Positions 1 to 10,500 are shown, numbered from the stretch's first letter. The stretch is 64,000 nucleotides of DNA from Steromphala cineraria (GCA_916613615.1 OU744730.1:25925406-25989405); one strand, 5' to 3'. The notes: generated from the letters alone by a model not told the origin. Made by a program: numbers and translations.

Positions 1-904
1 TTATTTCGGGTTTGAAATAGATTGACACATATATTATTTAATTTTGGATCAATTAAAACAAATATGCCATTAAAGTTCCAAGGAAAATTATTATTACCTC
101 GGCAAATATCAAAATAGTTACTACTGACAACCAAAATATTTGTTCTTTCACAATGTCAGATAGCTGATTACATTGAAATACTTTTTCCGATATAAAGTGT
201 ATGTGGTCCAAGTTGAGTAAGTAGGATTGAGCTTAGGATTGAAATGAACTTTTCTCATAAGTTGGTGTTGAAATGGTCGTGAGTAAGTATGTCATATGAC
301 GTTTACGAAACGAGTGTGAATTTGTGTATTGTCCGAGCGAAGTCATATAACACACTTCAAAGGGTAATGAATTCTTTATTACCGATTCTGTTCCCTTTAA
401 CGATCTTAGAAATATCCAAGAAACGGACTGCTTCTTTTGTTGCGGCCAACTACAGTGACGTCAAGAACAATGGTATAATGATGTCACAGACGAAAATATA
501 CTGGAACTCGCCCTAAAACAATCGTTTCTAGGCAAAAGTGATATATGCACATGTGCGCATATTGAAAATATGTCACTACTTATTTCAACCCTATGGGTAA
601 TAATCAATTTACTTTCTACCAAATGTATTACCTTGAGAGGGTCAAACATCTAAAAACTCTTTCCGATTATCCGTAGTCGTGGAAGAATAGATCTATTATG
701 AAGTGAAAACTAGTGGCGGACATTTTAGTGTCACCTTTTAGTCTAACGAGAATTTGTTACGCGTAGCCAAACCAGACATTTCACATTCGTTTCAGGTCTG
801 CCAGTTTATTTTGAAATATTGTCAAGCATTTTCGGTTTTGAGAGATCCATCCTCTTACCTTAAACACATTCTAATGCCTCTTTCAAAATTGAGCACGACC
901 AGTT
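1..904. other. AT-rich intergenic sequence
   Basis: No gene recognised. It contains a canonical CRE octamer (TGACGTCA, 456-463). Around 300-345 lies a fragment of a dispersed repeat with the motif ACGAAACGAGTGT followed by TGTATTGTCCGAGCGA. Related copies occur near 48.63 kb and, twice, at 58.1-58.4 kb. Confidence 0.6.
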
Positions 905-1124
905 AAAGGGAGAGTCCTATCGGGGTATTTTTGTGGGAACAAAACTCATAAATACTTCCCTGTTGAACCTTTATGATCATTACATGATTATTTCACACTT
1001 ATTTATGTATGTTTAGGGTAACATATTATATTTTTCTATTTTAACAATATGTCATTGAAAAGAGTGCATTATTGCTTCGTCTTGAATTTCGTTTCCACAA
1101 AAATAACCGATAGGTCTGTCCCTT
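905..1124. repeat. MITE-like inverted-repeat element, family B copy 1
   Basis: The left end reads AAAGGGAGAGTCCTATCGGG and the right end is its approximate reverse complement (CCGATAGGTCTGTCCCTTA). The next ~15 bases of each arm (GTATTTTTGTGGGAAC against GTTTCCACAAAAATA) also pair. It encodes nothing. Truncated relatives lie at 25787-25953 and 56064-56275. Confidence 0.6.
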
Positions 1125-1215
1125 ATAGTTAAAATTTCATATCATCGATAGCACAGATGGAGTGCCTGTCATCACCTTCAGAAACTCGTACAAGCATTTG
1201 GACATCATTCTTGTC

Positions 1216-1484
1216 CAGTCTAAGTAAATGTAGTCTCAATATACCCCTTTTCGCTCGCTCCGATATTGAGTCCAGAAAGATCTAGTAGAGGGTAGTGTCA
1301 GCCGACCTTTCTATGACCTATGACCCTCCGACGTTATACATGCGAAGGCAGACTATTGTAACTTGGTAAAATAAGTTCTGATTGGTCAATTCAATACGAG
1401 GGCTGACGCGACCCTCTACTAGACCTTTCTAGACTCAATATCGGAGTGAAATGGGTAATATTGAGGTCAGGTTTACTTAGACTG
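1216..1484. repeat. MITE-like element with ~70 bp imperfect inverted repeats (family E)
   Basis: It starts CAGTCTAAGTAAATG and ends TTTACTTAGACTG. The arms share the blocks CTCCGATATTGAGTC and GACTCAATATCGGAG, then CTAGTAGAGGG and CCCTCTACTAG. No coding capacity. One arm of the same family, starting near GACTCAATATCGGAATG, is found at about 34053-34128. Confidence 0.6.
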
Positions 1485-3253
1485 ATGCTTGTCAATCTGA
1501 TGCACTTTCCTCAAATATACTGTAATGAAATGTTCTTCTCATACATCAACGCTGATACTTTTGGTGACCTTGATGTTAATTTGAAAGTCACTACAATGTT
1601 TTTTTAATCTCCTGAGAACATTTTTATGAAAGATTTTGTAATTCTAGACAAACAAAACATACAAAGTCTTTCATACCATAAGACCATCAACATAACCATG
1701 TCATAACTGAAAATCGAAACTCAATGATAATATCCCTAGATTGAATAATTGTTCAGTACTGAACATGAAAAAGTTGACCTTCAAATAAAGAACATAAAAC
1801 ATTGTTTTATTTCATGTTTTATTATTGAAATACACCAAAACAAATAAATGTTTACAAAGAATGTCCGTAACAAGGTAACAAGAAAAGAAACGCATGATTT
1901 GAATTGAGAATGAAATGAGACTTTCGTCAAGTCGTATAAAAGTACGTTTAGCCTGGTCCAAGTTCCAATCAAGGGAACAAACAACACTTGTCATATGTTT
2001 GATAACATCGTGAAGACTTTTTAGCCAAAATTGTGAACTAACTATAATCGGAATAATTATTAAACAATAAATATGATATACACATATGGCACATGACGAT
2101 ACTTAAGGCAAGATGATTTTATTGTCGAGTTGATATAGTTTATATAGTTTTAGGATCGAAGAGACTTTATCCCCGAGTCCTCTATCAAATACTCCGAAAA
2201 TTTGGTGAGAACCTTCCAAAATTACATCTGAAAGCTGAGTGAAAAGTTTTTGTGTGGTACTGTTTGTTTACTTATTGGTCTGTGGGAGTCCCTGAACTGA
2301 GCAGGTCATATTTGAGGTTTTATCACTATGAATGTAACGATCTGCGATAGCTTCAAAGATTTATGGCTCGTCTTAGCGAGTCCTTGAGCTCAATAGGTGA
2401 TATTTGTAGTTTTTATCATAGCATCAATGATAAATGTATGCCGAAGTTATTTTCTATATTTTTTCTCATCATTGGCGATGTATTTCAAGAGAATTTAATG
2501 AACATGACTATCATAGCACTTGGTGATGTGTAAATTTCGTTCGGAGATACTGAAATATTGTGAAAGGTTTATATCCTGTAACACCATTTATAGTAGAAAT
2601 TATTTTAGGATGCCTTTGGCCAAAAGAAGCAATGTTCAAATTTAAGCATTTGTTGTGTATCCTTCGGTTTCATTTACATTTCACCGACATGAACCAATTG
2701 ATTTATGATAACATATCAATACTCACACTGAAAGCCTGAAAACCTATATTATATTATTTTACTAAACCGAACAGGTTGATTATTTGGCAAAAGATCAGCA
2801 TTTGAACTTGCGTTCACATGCTGAATTTGACTAACAGCATGACCTAAGCATGATAATAGTTTATCTGCAAACATGACATTATATAAAAATATGATATTTT
2901 GAATATCAATTACAAGAGTCATAATCAATCAAAGAAGGTCAAGAGTCATAACATTCTTTGATTCCAAAGATAAACGTGATTTTAACATGAGAAAAACTAA
3001 TAATCAGTATTGTGATTTGGGTAAAGGAAATATCAATATCTTTGAATGGACAGTTGTGTATACCTAATATCGATAGAGCACATTTCTACACCTTGTATCA
3101 TCACAAGGACCTGTTTTACCATCCTCACTCTTTCTCTCTGAGCTCATTCAAACTATGTACAAACATTCACCCTACCCCTGAAAATGGTTTCGCCCATCTT
3201 AACCCTGAAGCATACAGCAACGGCGCTACCCATTTGTGAGAGAGGGAGAGTTG
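1485..3253. other. AT-rich sequence downstream of the C/EBP-gamma-like gene
   Basis: No ORF worth naming. The 3' UTR of the minus-strand C/EBP-gamma-like gene must lie here. The nearest AATAAA I noticed on the minus strand is near 2112-2117, which would make a ~1.1 kb 3' UTR, so I do not call the transcript end. Confidence 0.45.
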
Positions 3254-3625
3254 CTACTCCTTCTTCACATCCATCGAATACTTGTGGTCGTTCTGAACAG
3301 CATGGCTGGAGACGACGTTACAGTTCCCTTCAGCGACTGTCCCTGCGTGGGCCAGGAACAGATCCTTCAGAACACTCAGTTCCTTGGTCAGGATCTTTAC
3401 CTTCTGTTCCAACTGGTCATTTTCATTGCGCAGACGCGAGACTTTCTCCATAGTTTCCTTGGCCTTGGACCGACTCTTGTCTCGGCTCTTCCGGACCGCG
3501 ACGTTGTTCCGGTCCCGACGTTTCCGGTAGTCCTCAGGGCCCGACTTCCGGGGCCGCTTGACATCCAGGTCGTCCTCGTCTGTGCCCTCCATGTCCGAGT
3601 TGATGATTGTGCGTTTGGGCGCCAT
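3254..3625 (-). CDS. CEBPG-like: C/EBP-gamma-like bZIP transcription factor
   Basis: A 123-residue protein that is almost entirely a bZIP domain. An acidic stretch (residues 12-21) is followed by a basic region at about 33-56 with the C/EBP signature RRDRNNVAVRKSRDKSR. A leucine zipper then runs to about residue 90 (RLRNENDQLEQKV, ILTKELSVLKDLF). There is no N-terminal transactivation domain, which is the hallmark of vertebrate C/EBP-gamma. That family binds C/EBP and composite C/EBP-ATF sites as heterodimers with C/EBPs and ATF4, in the nucleus. The start ATG follows ACCAAG, giving a purine at -3. The coding part is one exon. The large C/EBP gene lies head-to-head 2.8 kb away. GC and codon use stand well above the flanking AT-rich DNA. 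Family assignment is firm; orthology to gamma rests on the short length and the basic-region sequence. Confidence 0.92.
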   Translation of the reverse strand: MAPKRTIINSDMEGTDEDDLDVKRPRKSGPEDYRKRRDRNNVAVRKSRDKSRSKAKETMEKVSRLRNENDQLEQKVKILTKELSVLKDLFLAHAGTVAEGNCNVVSSHAVQNDHKYSMDVKKE

Positions 3626-3694
3626 CTTGGTTTGTTGATCTTGTCGTCTGCTTTGAAGTAGTTTTTATGTAGTCTTTCTTATAATGGAGGGCAC

Positions 3695-5484
3695 CTTAAA
3701 GAAATAAATATTTGTTGTTATTTGGGTTGCGTTTTGACAAAATTTATGTTTTACAATAGCTTAAAAAATCACTGTGTTTGCAGCACAGTAGCGCTTTCGA
3801 CTTGCATCAATTTAAACCACTTGCTAACTTTAGCCTCTCCTCCTTGACCTAATTCAAGTTTATGTGCCTGTTACACAAGTTAAATTTGAATGATATAACT
3901 CTTCTTAAACCGTTCTTTCAAATGAACTGAACTGAAATTGACAAAAAACAAGCTTAAGTTGTGAAGTTTATATGACGCAGTGGCACAATACAAGGCGTGC
4001 TATTAAGTGTGATTTATTTGTTTTTCGATTATTCGATTCAATATAATTTATCCCTTTTGCAAAACTGTATTGTAGGAATATCCCTGATTTAAAATAAGAT
4101 ATAGCGCTGTGACTTTATATATAACTTAAATATAAAATGACAATTTAACTTAACTTACGTAAATATTTGAATATTGCATACTGTCATATCATTAAGCCTA
4201 ATTCTAGTGCGAATTATGCGTCATTTGGTTTATTCCTTTTTATCTAATATGACATAATTCATCAAAAGACACGGTTCATAATCCATGCATCCAAGCAGTG
4301 TAAGTTTCCTTATTCAGAGTTACTTCCCTTGGATCATATTAGAGCGGGTCTTGCACAGCGGTTAACCCCGAGTACAATATATATGGGCCTATACTTATCA
4401 ACGACAAGCATGTGAACGCTTTGAAATAAGCAATGCATATTTAATGACGAAAATTAATATTCGACAATATTTCGTCAATTGAGTAAGATGCTTACATATT
4501 TTGTTTTTCATGAGATTATATTTTCTTATAGCACTACTCGTAAAACACTATAATCTCTGCATAGATGAGTCATTTGGCATTAATTTCAAAGGCTTCACAT
4601 TCCCATTATCCTAATCTGATTGACCTATCTAATTATCACTAAATATACAAAATAATTTTGTCTTGTAATTTTTCTAACAGACATTATATATAAGTTAACT
4701 GAAAACTTGTATATTTTACAAAACGAAAACTTGAAGAATATTCATACACAGATAAATTATTTTTGCAAAGCATCGCATTTATTAGTCTAATCTTTACAAT
4801 ATATTAAAAACAGAGCTAAATAGGTCAAAGAAATATTATATACAGGATTGCATGTGAACAAAATACTATTTAAATTGAAAGAAACAATCCGATTTTCAAA
4901 CAAATACCAAATTTGATAAATCATACATGTTGACGAAAAGTTTACATTCTATCTTAAAAGCGTCGACCGATGCAAAATTGACTATTTATCAATCGACCTA
5001 TTTTGTTTTCCTTGGTAACCTGGCATATTTGACCTACTTAGCTCTTTAATGTTTACACAACACTGAAGTCGGGTTTGACAGCATTGAAACTTCGATAACA
5101 TCACTAAAACGTATTTCTCCAATAATCTCCTGCAATAACCTACCAGAATTTGCAACTGTAATAGTTCAGCCATATCGCTACATGTATAAATCCTGCCATA
5201 TGCGACATATACTGCCTAATTATGATATGAACTATAACCTAATATTTCCTAGTTTGATATTGCCGGCAGTTTAAACATTGTTTCAGCCCCCGATGTGATA
5301 TAAAAGCCCTAACGCCATTCTACTGACGAACTGTGTGCTATTCACAGTATCGCGTCGCCCTCTGACGTGTGTATCAGCTGTAGCTTTGACATTTTCACAA
5401 TGACCACATTACCACGAATAGCGCTGCGGGCGTAAATGAACGTCTAAAAGAAATATTTACATCAAAAATAATAAAATATCGTAC
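3695..5484 (-). other. possible intron in the 5' UTR of the C/EBP-gamma-like gene
   Basis: On the minus strand, the sequence at 5485/5484 reads CACAG then GTACGA, a good splice donor. At 3696-3695 an AG follows TTTATTTCTTTA, an acceptable acceptor 70 nt before the start codon. Joining them would give a non-coding first exon near 5486-5570, beside the MEF2 and composite sites. The alternative is an unspliced leader. An ORF of 63 codons inside (4982-5173) looks like chance. Confidence 0.35.
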
Positions 5485-5592
5485 CTGTGCTTTCCAAGCA
5501 CTGCTTGAAAGTGTCAAACGAACCGTAGATTATCTTGTTACTCCATTTTCTTAGCTTCTTCAACGCAAATGTGAAAATGTCGAGGGAGCTGT

Positions 5593-5602
5593 CTAAAAAT
5601 AG
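5593..5602. promoter_or_regulatory. MEF2 consensus site (1 of 3)
   Basis: CTAAAAATAG matches the MEF2 consensus YTAWWWWTAR exactly. It lies just upstream of the proposed first exon of the C/EBP-gamma-like gene and within the shared divergent regulatory region. Confidence 0.4.
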
Positions 5603-5607
5603 CAGCC

Positions 5608-5616
5608 TGATGCAAT
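5608..5616 (+). promoter_or_regulatory. C/EBP-ATF composite element (CARE) match
   Basis: TGATGCAAT is the textbook C/EBP-ATF response element bound by ATF4 with C/EBP-family partners in vertebrates. It sits 6 bp from the MEF2 match at 5593 and near the proposed promoter of the C/EBP-gamma-like gene. Binding is inferred from the motif only. Confidence 0.4.
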
Positions 5617-5628
5617 CCTTTTCATCAG

Positions 5629-5633
5629 CCAAT
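5629..5633 (+). promoter_or_regulatory. CCAAT box
   Basis: AGCCAATCAG fits the NF-Y-type CCAAT context. It is about 145 bp upstream of the proposed first splice donor of the minus-strand C/EBP-gamma-like gene. Confidence 0.35.
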
Positions 5634-5670
5634 CAGATTTGAGATAACTGTTGGCTTCGGGAACAGCAGA

Positions 5671-5680
5671 GGAAATTTCC
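5671..5680. promoter_or_regulatory. kappaB-like palindromic site
   Basis: GGAAATTTCC is a perfect palindrome matching GGRRNNYYCC, the Rel/NF-kappaB pattern. The position between two C/EBP genes is suggestive because C/EBP and Rel factors co-regulate immune genes, but one site proves nothing. Confidence 0.3.
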
Positions 5681-5831
5681 ATCGTTCTGCGATATGAGTG
5701 GTGATTTTTAGTGAACAAATTGATGAGATGAAAAATTCTATCATAGCGCGAATGAATTTGTTTTACCAAAAGCCTAATTTTAAGCTATTACCCAAATTAT
5801 AGGATAATTATTTCAAATAAATTGCCCCCGT

Positions 5832-5841
5832 CTTGCGCAAT
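5832..5841. promoter_or_regulatory. C/EBP binding site match (possible autoregulation)
   Basis: CTTGCGCAAT differs from the optimal C/EBP palindrome ATTGCGCAAT at one base and contains the intact TTGCGCAA core. It lies 388 bp upstream of the predicted start site of the large C/EBP gene, so feedback by either C/EBP product is plausible. Confidence 0.4.
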
Positions 5842-5901
5842 AACCTTCATCGAGCGAGGGTTCCCTTCGCGCGTCACTACTTGCTGCGGAGAGCGTCATT
5901 T

Positions 5902-5911
5902 CTATTTTTAG
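5902..5911. promoter_or_regulatory. MEF2 consensus site (2 of 3)
   Basis: CTATTTTTAG fits YTAWWWWTAR exactly. It is 22 bp before the CRE-like site at 5933 and 318 bp before the predicted start site of C/EBP. Confidence 0.4.
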
Positions 5912-5932
5912 GAATTAGGTAAAAATGGAACT

Positions 5933-5940
5933 TGACGTAA
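5933..5940 (+). promoter_or_regulatory. CRE-like site
   Basis: TGACGTAA is a near-consensus CREB/ATF site (canonical TGACGTCA). It is flanked by MEF2 matches at 5902 and 5945. The molluscan homologue ApC/EBP of Aplysia is a cAMP/CREB-induced immediate-early gene, which fits this arrangement. Confidence 0.45.
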
Positions 5941-5944
5941 ACAG

Positions 5945-5954
5945 TTATTTTTAG
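5945..5954. promoter_or_regulatory. MEF2 consensus site (3 of 3)
   Basis: TTATTTTTAG fits YTAWWWWTAR exactly and begins 4 bp after the CRE-like site, so the two could be occupied together. Confidence 0.35.
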
Positions 5955-6188
5955 TAATACGCTAACACCCGGGGAATACTGTGACCATCCGCGTAGAAAA
6001 ATAGTACCCCCGCCGGTGTACTATTTGACAAAAAACTAATTAATCATAAAATAGTTTAAGAAGATAAATATTTATAATTGGCTATATCGTTTACGAAGCA
6101 AGATATTAAACAGAATGACAACGCATATGAAGCCATGAGAATTCTAGGCGTATGAATTTGCATTCTTGGTAAATTGGTTCCCGGCATG

Positions 6189-6224
6189 TATATAAGGCTC
6201 GTCAGAGCAACGTCACTTCATTCA
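6189..6224 (+). promoter_or_regulatory. core promoter of the large C/EBP gene (TATA and Inr)
   Basis: A TATA box (TATATAAG, 6189-6196) is followed by an initiator-like TCATTC (6218-6223). Taking A6220 as +1 puts the TATA box at -31, the expected spacing. Two further CGTCA half-CREs lie in the first 100 bp (about 6211 and 6282). The resulting 5' UTR is ~190 nt and needs no intron. Confidence 0.65.
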
Positions 6225-6386
6225 ACGAACCAAACTCACAACCCAAAGGGTGTACAGCTAAGCGAAGCCTAACCAAACAAACGTCACTGACCACACGTGT
6301 AGTGTTGTCATTCTAACCGCCAAGATAGATTCCTCAAGGTCTTACTTCCCAATTCTGTCTTTCGGAGACGCAATCCCTGGATCACC

Positions 6387-6452
6387 ATGTCCCAGCGTAG
6401 GCGAGATCATGGATACACTACTCTACGAGTCGCCACTGTTCGATCCGGTTAA
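6387..6452 (+). CDS. upstream ORF overlapping the C/EBP start codon
   Basis: An ATG in good context (A at -3) opens a 21-codon frame ending at TAA 6450-6452. It runs through the main ATG at 6409 in another frame. A ribosome that initiates here cannot reach the main start without backward re-initiation or leaky scanning. Vertebrate C/EBP-alpha and beta mRNAs also use a short uORF to control start-site choice, though theirs ends before the main start. The peptide itself probably has no function. Confidence 0.5.
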   Translation: MSQRRRDHGYTTLRVATVRSG

Positions 6453-7185
6453 AGGTGAGGGTACGAAAGCCAGTGCTGCCTTGAGAGACAAACTCTTGTT
6501 TGAGCTCGATCCAGCTCAAGAACTATCTTTTGATCTTTCCGCGTATCTCAATAACTCACCTGCGTCTATTAACGTACTATCCTCAGATACGACCCTGGCG
6601 TCGCAACAGCCGCCTCAAGCAGTGAAATCCGAGGTGCCCAGCCCAGTGGGTACGGACTACGTGACACTCGGACAGGTGACTACCTCGTCTACAACATACC
6701 CTACCACGGCCTGCATGCCGGAGTTAGACCAGTTGGGGTCGTGCTCTGACGACTCACAGTCCGTGTGGGACAACAGCACAGTGAAGACAGAAGACCTGGT
6801 GTTCACTGACTGCTCTGGGGGCACCACTGATACCTCGGGCCTCTCCCCCGTGTCGCCTACAGTGTCATCTTCCACCGGACTCAGAGCTAACGGTCCTGGA
6901 CGTACCTCTCAGGGCAAAGGGTCCCGTAAGCGTTATGTGGAGAAGGGGACGGAAGAGTATGTGGAGAAGCGAGTAAGGAACAATATCGCAGTGAGGAAGT
7001 CCCGTGCAAAGGCAAAGGAAAAGCAGAAGCAGACAGAAACTCGTGTGTCTTCACTACAAAATGACAATGACAGGCTGCAGAAGAAAGTGGACCTTCTGAC
7101 CAAAGAACTGAACGTCCTGAAGGGCCTGTTCATAAACGTCGGTGCGGCGTTACCACCCAACTTCGCCAAGCTGCTCGAATCATGA
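6409..7185 (+). CDS. CEBP: CCAAT/enhancer-binding protein (C/EBP), bZIP transcription factor
   Basis: 258 residues, single coding exon. Residues 1-60 hold an acidic and aromatic N-terminus (LFELDPAQELSFDLSAYL) resembling the transactivation boxes of C/EBP-alpha/beta. The middle is Ser/Thr/Pro-rich with two sumoylation-type motifs (VKSE at 72-75, VKTE at 125-128). The basic region covers about 184-205 (RVRNNIAVRKSRAKAKEK). The zipper covers about 212-240 and ends KELNVLKGLF. The C-terminal tail is AALPPNFAKLLES. The family binds TTGCGCAA-type DNA as dimers and drives immune, metabolic and, in Aplysia (ApC/EBP), memory-related transcription. The start is supported by an optimal Kozak context (A at -3, G at +4). 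The only other internal in-frame Met (M103) could give a shorter isoform lacking the N-terminal boxes. The C/EBP-gamma-like gene lies divergently upstream. Confidence 0.95.
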   Translation: MDTLLYESPLFDPVKGEGTKASAALRDKLLFELDPAQELSFDLSAYLNNSPASINVLSSDTTLASQQPPQAVKSEVPSPVGTDYVTLGQVTTSSTTYPTTACMPELDQLGSCSDDSQSVWDNSTVKTEDLVFTDCSGGTTDTSGLSPVSPTVSSSTGLRANGPGRTSQGKGSRKRYVEKGTEEYVEKRVRNNIAVRKSRAKAKEKQKQTETRVSSLQNDNDRLQKKVDLLTKELNVLKGLFINVGAALPPNFAKLLES

Positions 7186-7590
7186 CCCAAGCCTACGCTG
7201 CTACTAGTAAACGGACAAGAGACCTTGAACAAGCCTTGTGGCACCTCCGACTCCAGACTTCCATGTTGTGACATTGCTAGACTCGTTGTGTGTAGTTCTG
7301 TGTGTAACCCAGTCTCCACCTGCGAGAAACCCGTTGACAGTGTTAGTTACAAGTGTTCATTTCATTCTTCTCGGCGTCGGATCTGTCATCAAACTAAAAC
7401 CTTCGCATGGACTCTTCACATGATAGTGTATATGTTGCATTATCCTCATCTATCATGTTGTTATTTTTACATTGTTACCACTATTAAATGTCAGATATTT
7501 AACAAACTATACACTTTGTTTGTTTTCAATATTTTTAGTGTTTAAGTGTAGTATGTATTCGTTATCAATAAAATAAGCTATGTCAAACGA
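7186..7590 (+). terminator. C/EBP 3' UTR with poly(A) signal
   Basis: About 400 nt follow the TGA. AATAAA at 7567-7572 is the first canonical poly(A) signal, so the transcript would end near 7590 and be ~1.4 kb unspliced. ORFs in this stretch look non-coding. Confidence 0.6.
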
Positions 7591-10500
7591 TTTAGTATGG
7601 TATTCTTCATACAACAGGTTCAATGATTACTTGTACATGTGGTCGGCCAGTGATTTACCAGGGCGGCCCTGACTCTGTACAATAATCATTCATTCTGGTG
7701 TATACAGATATATGGAGTTTAGTATAATGACATTCTTCATATTCAGTTTCAATGACTACATATACATATAACCTGCCAGTGTTCTATCACAACGGCCCTT
7801 AACCTGTGTATGGTAGTCATTCATTCTTGCGAATATGGAGCTCAACTGTCATTATGAAGGGCGTGATCCATTGAGTTGACCAGTTATTATTGAAAAGTCG
7901 GTCATGGCAACCTATACCCCACGTGTACACCATCGAGTACCTACTTATTTACATTTCTCAATCCCTAAATTACTAGTCGGGTCGAACATGTACCTATAGC
8001 TTCCAAACATACACACATATGACATTATGATAAAGAGCCACAGATAGCTCTGTCTGAGAGTAAAACACTTCATATACGATGGTTCATGTCAACCAGTTAT
8101 TAACGAACACTATCAAACGTTGAGAAACACTACATATTCACTTTGTTAAAGTTTGCCAAACCATGAACGAAAAAACTGTTTTTTTAACTGCACCCATGTG
8201 TTTTTCGTATCAAATAAGATCTACATCTTAATACTCCAAAGGATTATTTCAAAATGAACATATATGGGATAATGTCAAATAAACTTGTTTCATATGCCTC
8301 CTAGTAGCCTGAATTGAAAAAAACGACGCAATAGAACTCATATTTTTTTTCCTGAAATATAAATACATATTCCTGAGTATGTCAACCTCGTTCAGTACAA
8401 GAAGGTGTGCTTAAATGTCATAAGTAGCAATTCTAAACACAATTTTGTACTCAGAGAAATCAATAATAAAGACACTTGGTAAAATTTCTAGACCCAGTTG
8501 ATATAACATTGAAGTCAATGTCAACAAATACTACTCGCTTACAACTGATATTCTGCTTGTCAAAATGTTCACTGTAATGCCGGAATGGAGAAAACGCCAA
8601 ACCCCTCAGTTTGTCAAACTCTGACCCGTTACACCCATTAGAGGAACTATCAGTTAAGTAGGAAGTTTGTGTGAATCTCGACTATACAGAAAGTTATGTG
8701 TGTTGAAGATTGGATTCTGTGGAATGTACCTGACACACTTTTCATTATAATGTTATTATTCATTTATTTAATCGTGATTTAACTAGAAATCCTCAAACAA
8801 ATCGGTAGATGAGGCATAGAAAGTAACCAAATGTTTGCTGTTAGAAAATACACTGATTTTGAATTGCACACATGGTGAGAAAAACACTGGGCAAAATAAG
8901 ATAGGGTTATTTGATTGTTTAAGATTAATAAATCGTGTCAACAGAATGATGTATCAGATTTAGATATTTCAACAATTTAAGTTTCACCTACTATTTTTGT
9001 CCAATTGAATTTATATTAGAAAGATTTATCAAAATTACTTGTTAAAATTTTAATTCCAAGTCAAAGACTTAACCGTCATGAGAAGTTACTGGGTTTCAAT
9101 AATTGTCAATGGTTTGATAAATATTTACTATACATTATAGATTTGTAAAGAAACAACGTGGATCTACAGTATTAAGGTGTATTATTTAAATACGTCTACT
9201 TCAAAAATCAAGAATTTTTCAATACGTAGATTAAAATTGACTTAAATAAATAATTACGTTAACATCATTGATTGAAAAACATGTTTTCATTGGAGATTTA
9301 GATAACATGTTTTGCGTTTAATCATCTCAAGATAAGTATTTCAATATTTAGAAAGGCATGTGGCGTTTTATAGTCATTCATCATTAAATGGAAGGTAAAA
9401 GGCTAAAATCTGATAGAATCATAATAAATATATTTTTGTATCGAAGTAGTATCCACTGTTAATTTTCTAAAAGCGAAATACAAAGTATATTTTTCAATAT
9501 TGACAATATTTTTAAACAAATCATGTATTATAACAAAAAGGAGCCCAGAAGATGCTTTAACTAAAGCTGAGCAATCTAGACCTGCTATACTTTCTAGACT
9601 TGGTTGATCGTCAATTAAATATTTTTGCTTTAGGGTCTGGATGACAGACTACGGGTCTTTCAATATTTAATAAAAGATAACTTTTAAAACAGTTAAAAAA
9701 TTCGAGTTTAAAGCTTTTTGTTGTGATAACCAAAACACAATTTATGTAAAAAAAAATGTTTGTTTTAAGACTCGTATATAAATAGACAGTCACGTTCAAT
9801 CTATACATCCTGCGTAGTAACTAGATCGGATTCTACTTATGTGATATTGTTAAGAGTTTCCCATCTGTAACCATCGTCATGACGTCATGACAACGTCTCT
9901 ATGGTAACATGGTCTGACACCAACGGATACCGCCAAATATTTCTCCATCCGTCCCATGGACGAGTTGCCTATTTCAAAGTAGTGAATCATCAAGTTTCGC
10001 AATTTTGGAAATTATACACTTCTGTTGGAGATTTTCCACTCTGTTGTAATAGAAAATCGTAGTTCAATCCATAAAGAGTCATTATAAACAACCTTGACGA
10101 AGATACCTCTTACTGAATCTGAAATAACGCATATTAAATTTACATTCATTTGTATCTGATTTATAGATAATTTTTAATTATTTCAAAAGTAAAACGTTGA
10201 TAATTGTTAGTATAATTCGTAGTTAATAAAAAATCATGTAAGTGATAGCTATTGGCGTCAAATTATTTATGTTGCTGCCTATCATATCATTATAGTATAA
10301 GTAGGTCTTTGTTGCTAAGGACATGCATTGTCATGTTCGTGAAATAAAAAAAAAATTCAAATCAGACATAATATAATCAAATTTAAGGACTATCGTTATT
10401 ATAAAACATAACCTTTTTTTTTCTTTTTTTTGAAACATATAAAACATAACCAGTTGGGTTCGTTTCAATATCGAACAGTAAAAATATAATTCAATTATTC

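Noticed and set aside
3236..3661. 141-codon + strand ORF over the C/EBP-gamma-like gene
   Set aside because: Antisense shadow of a GC-rich coding exon.
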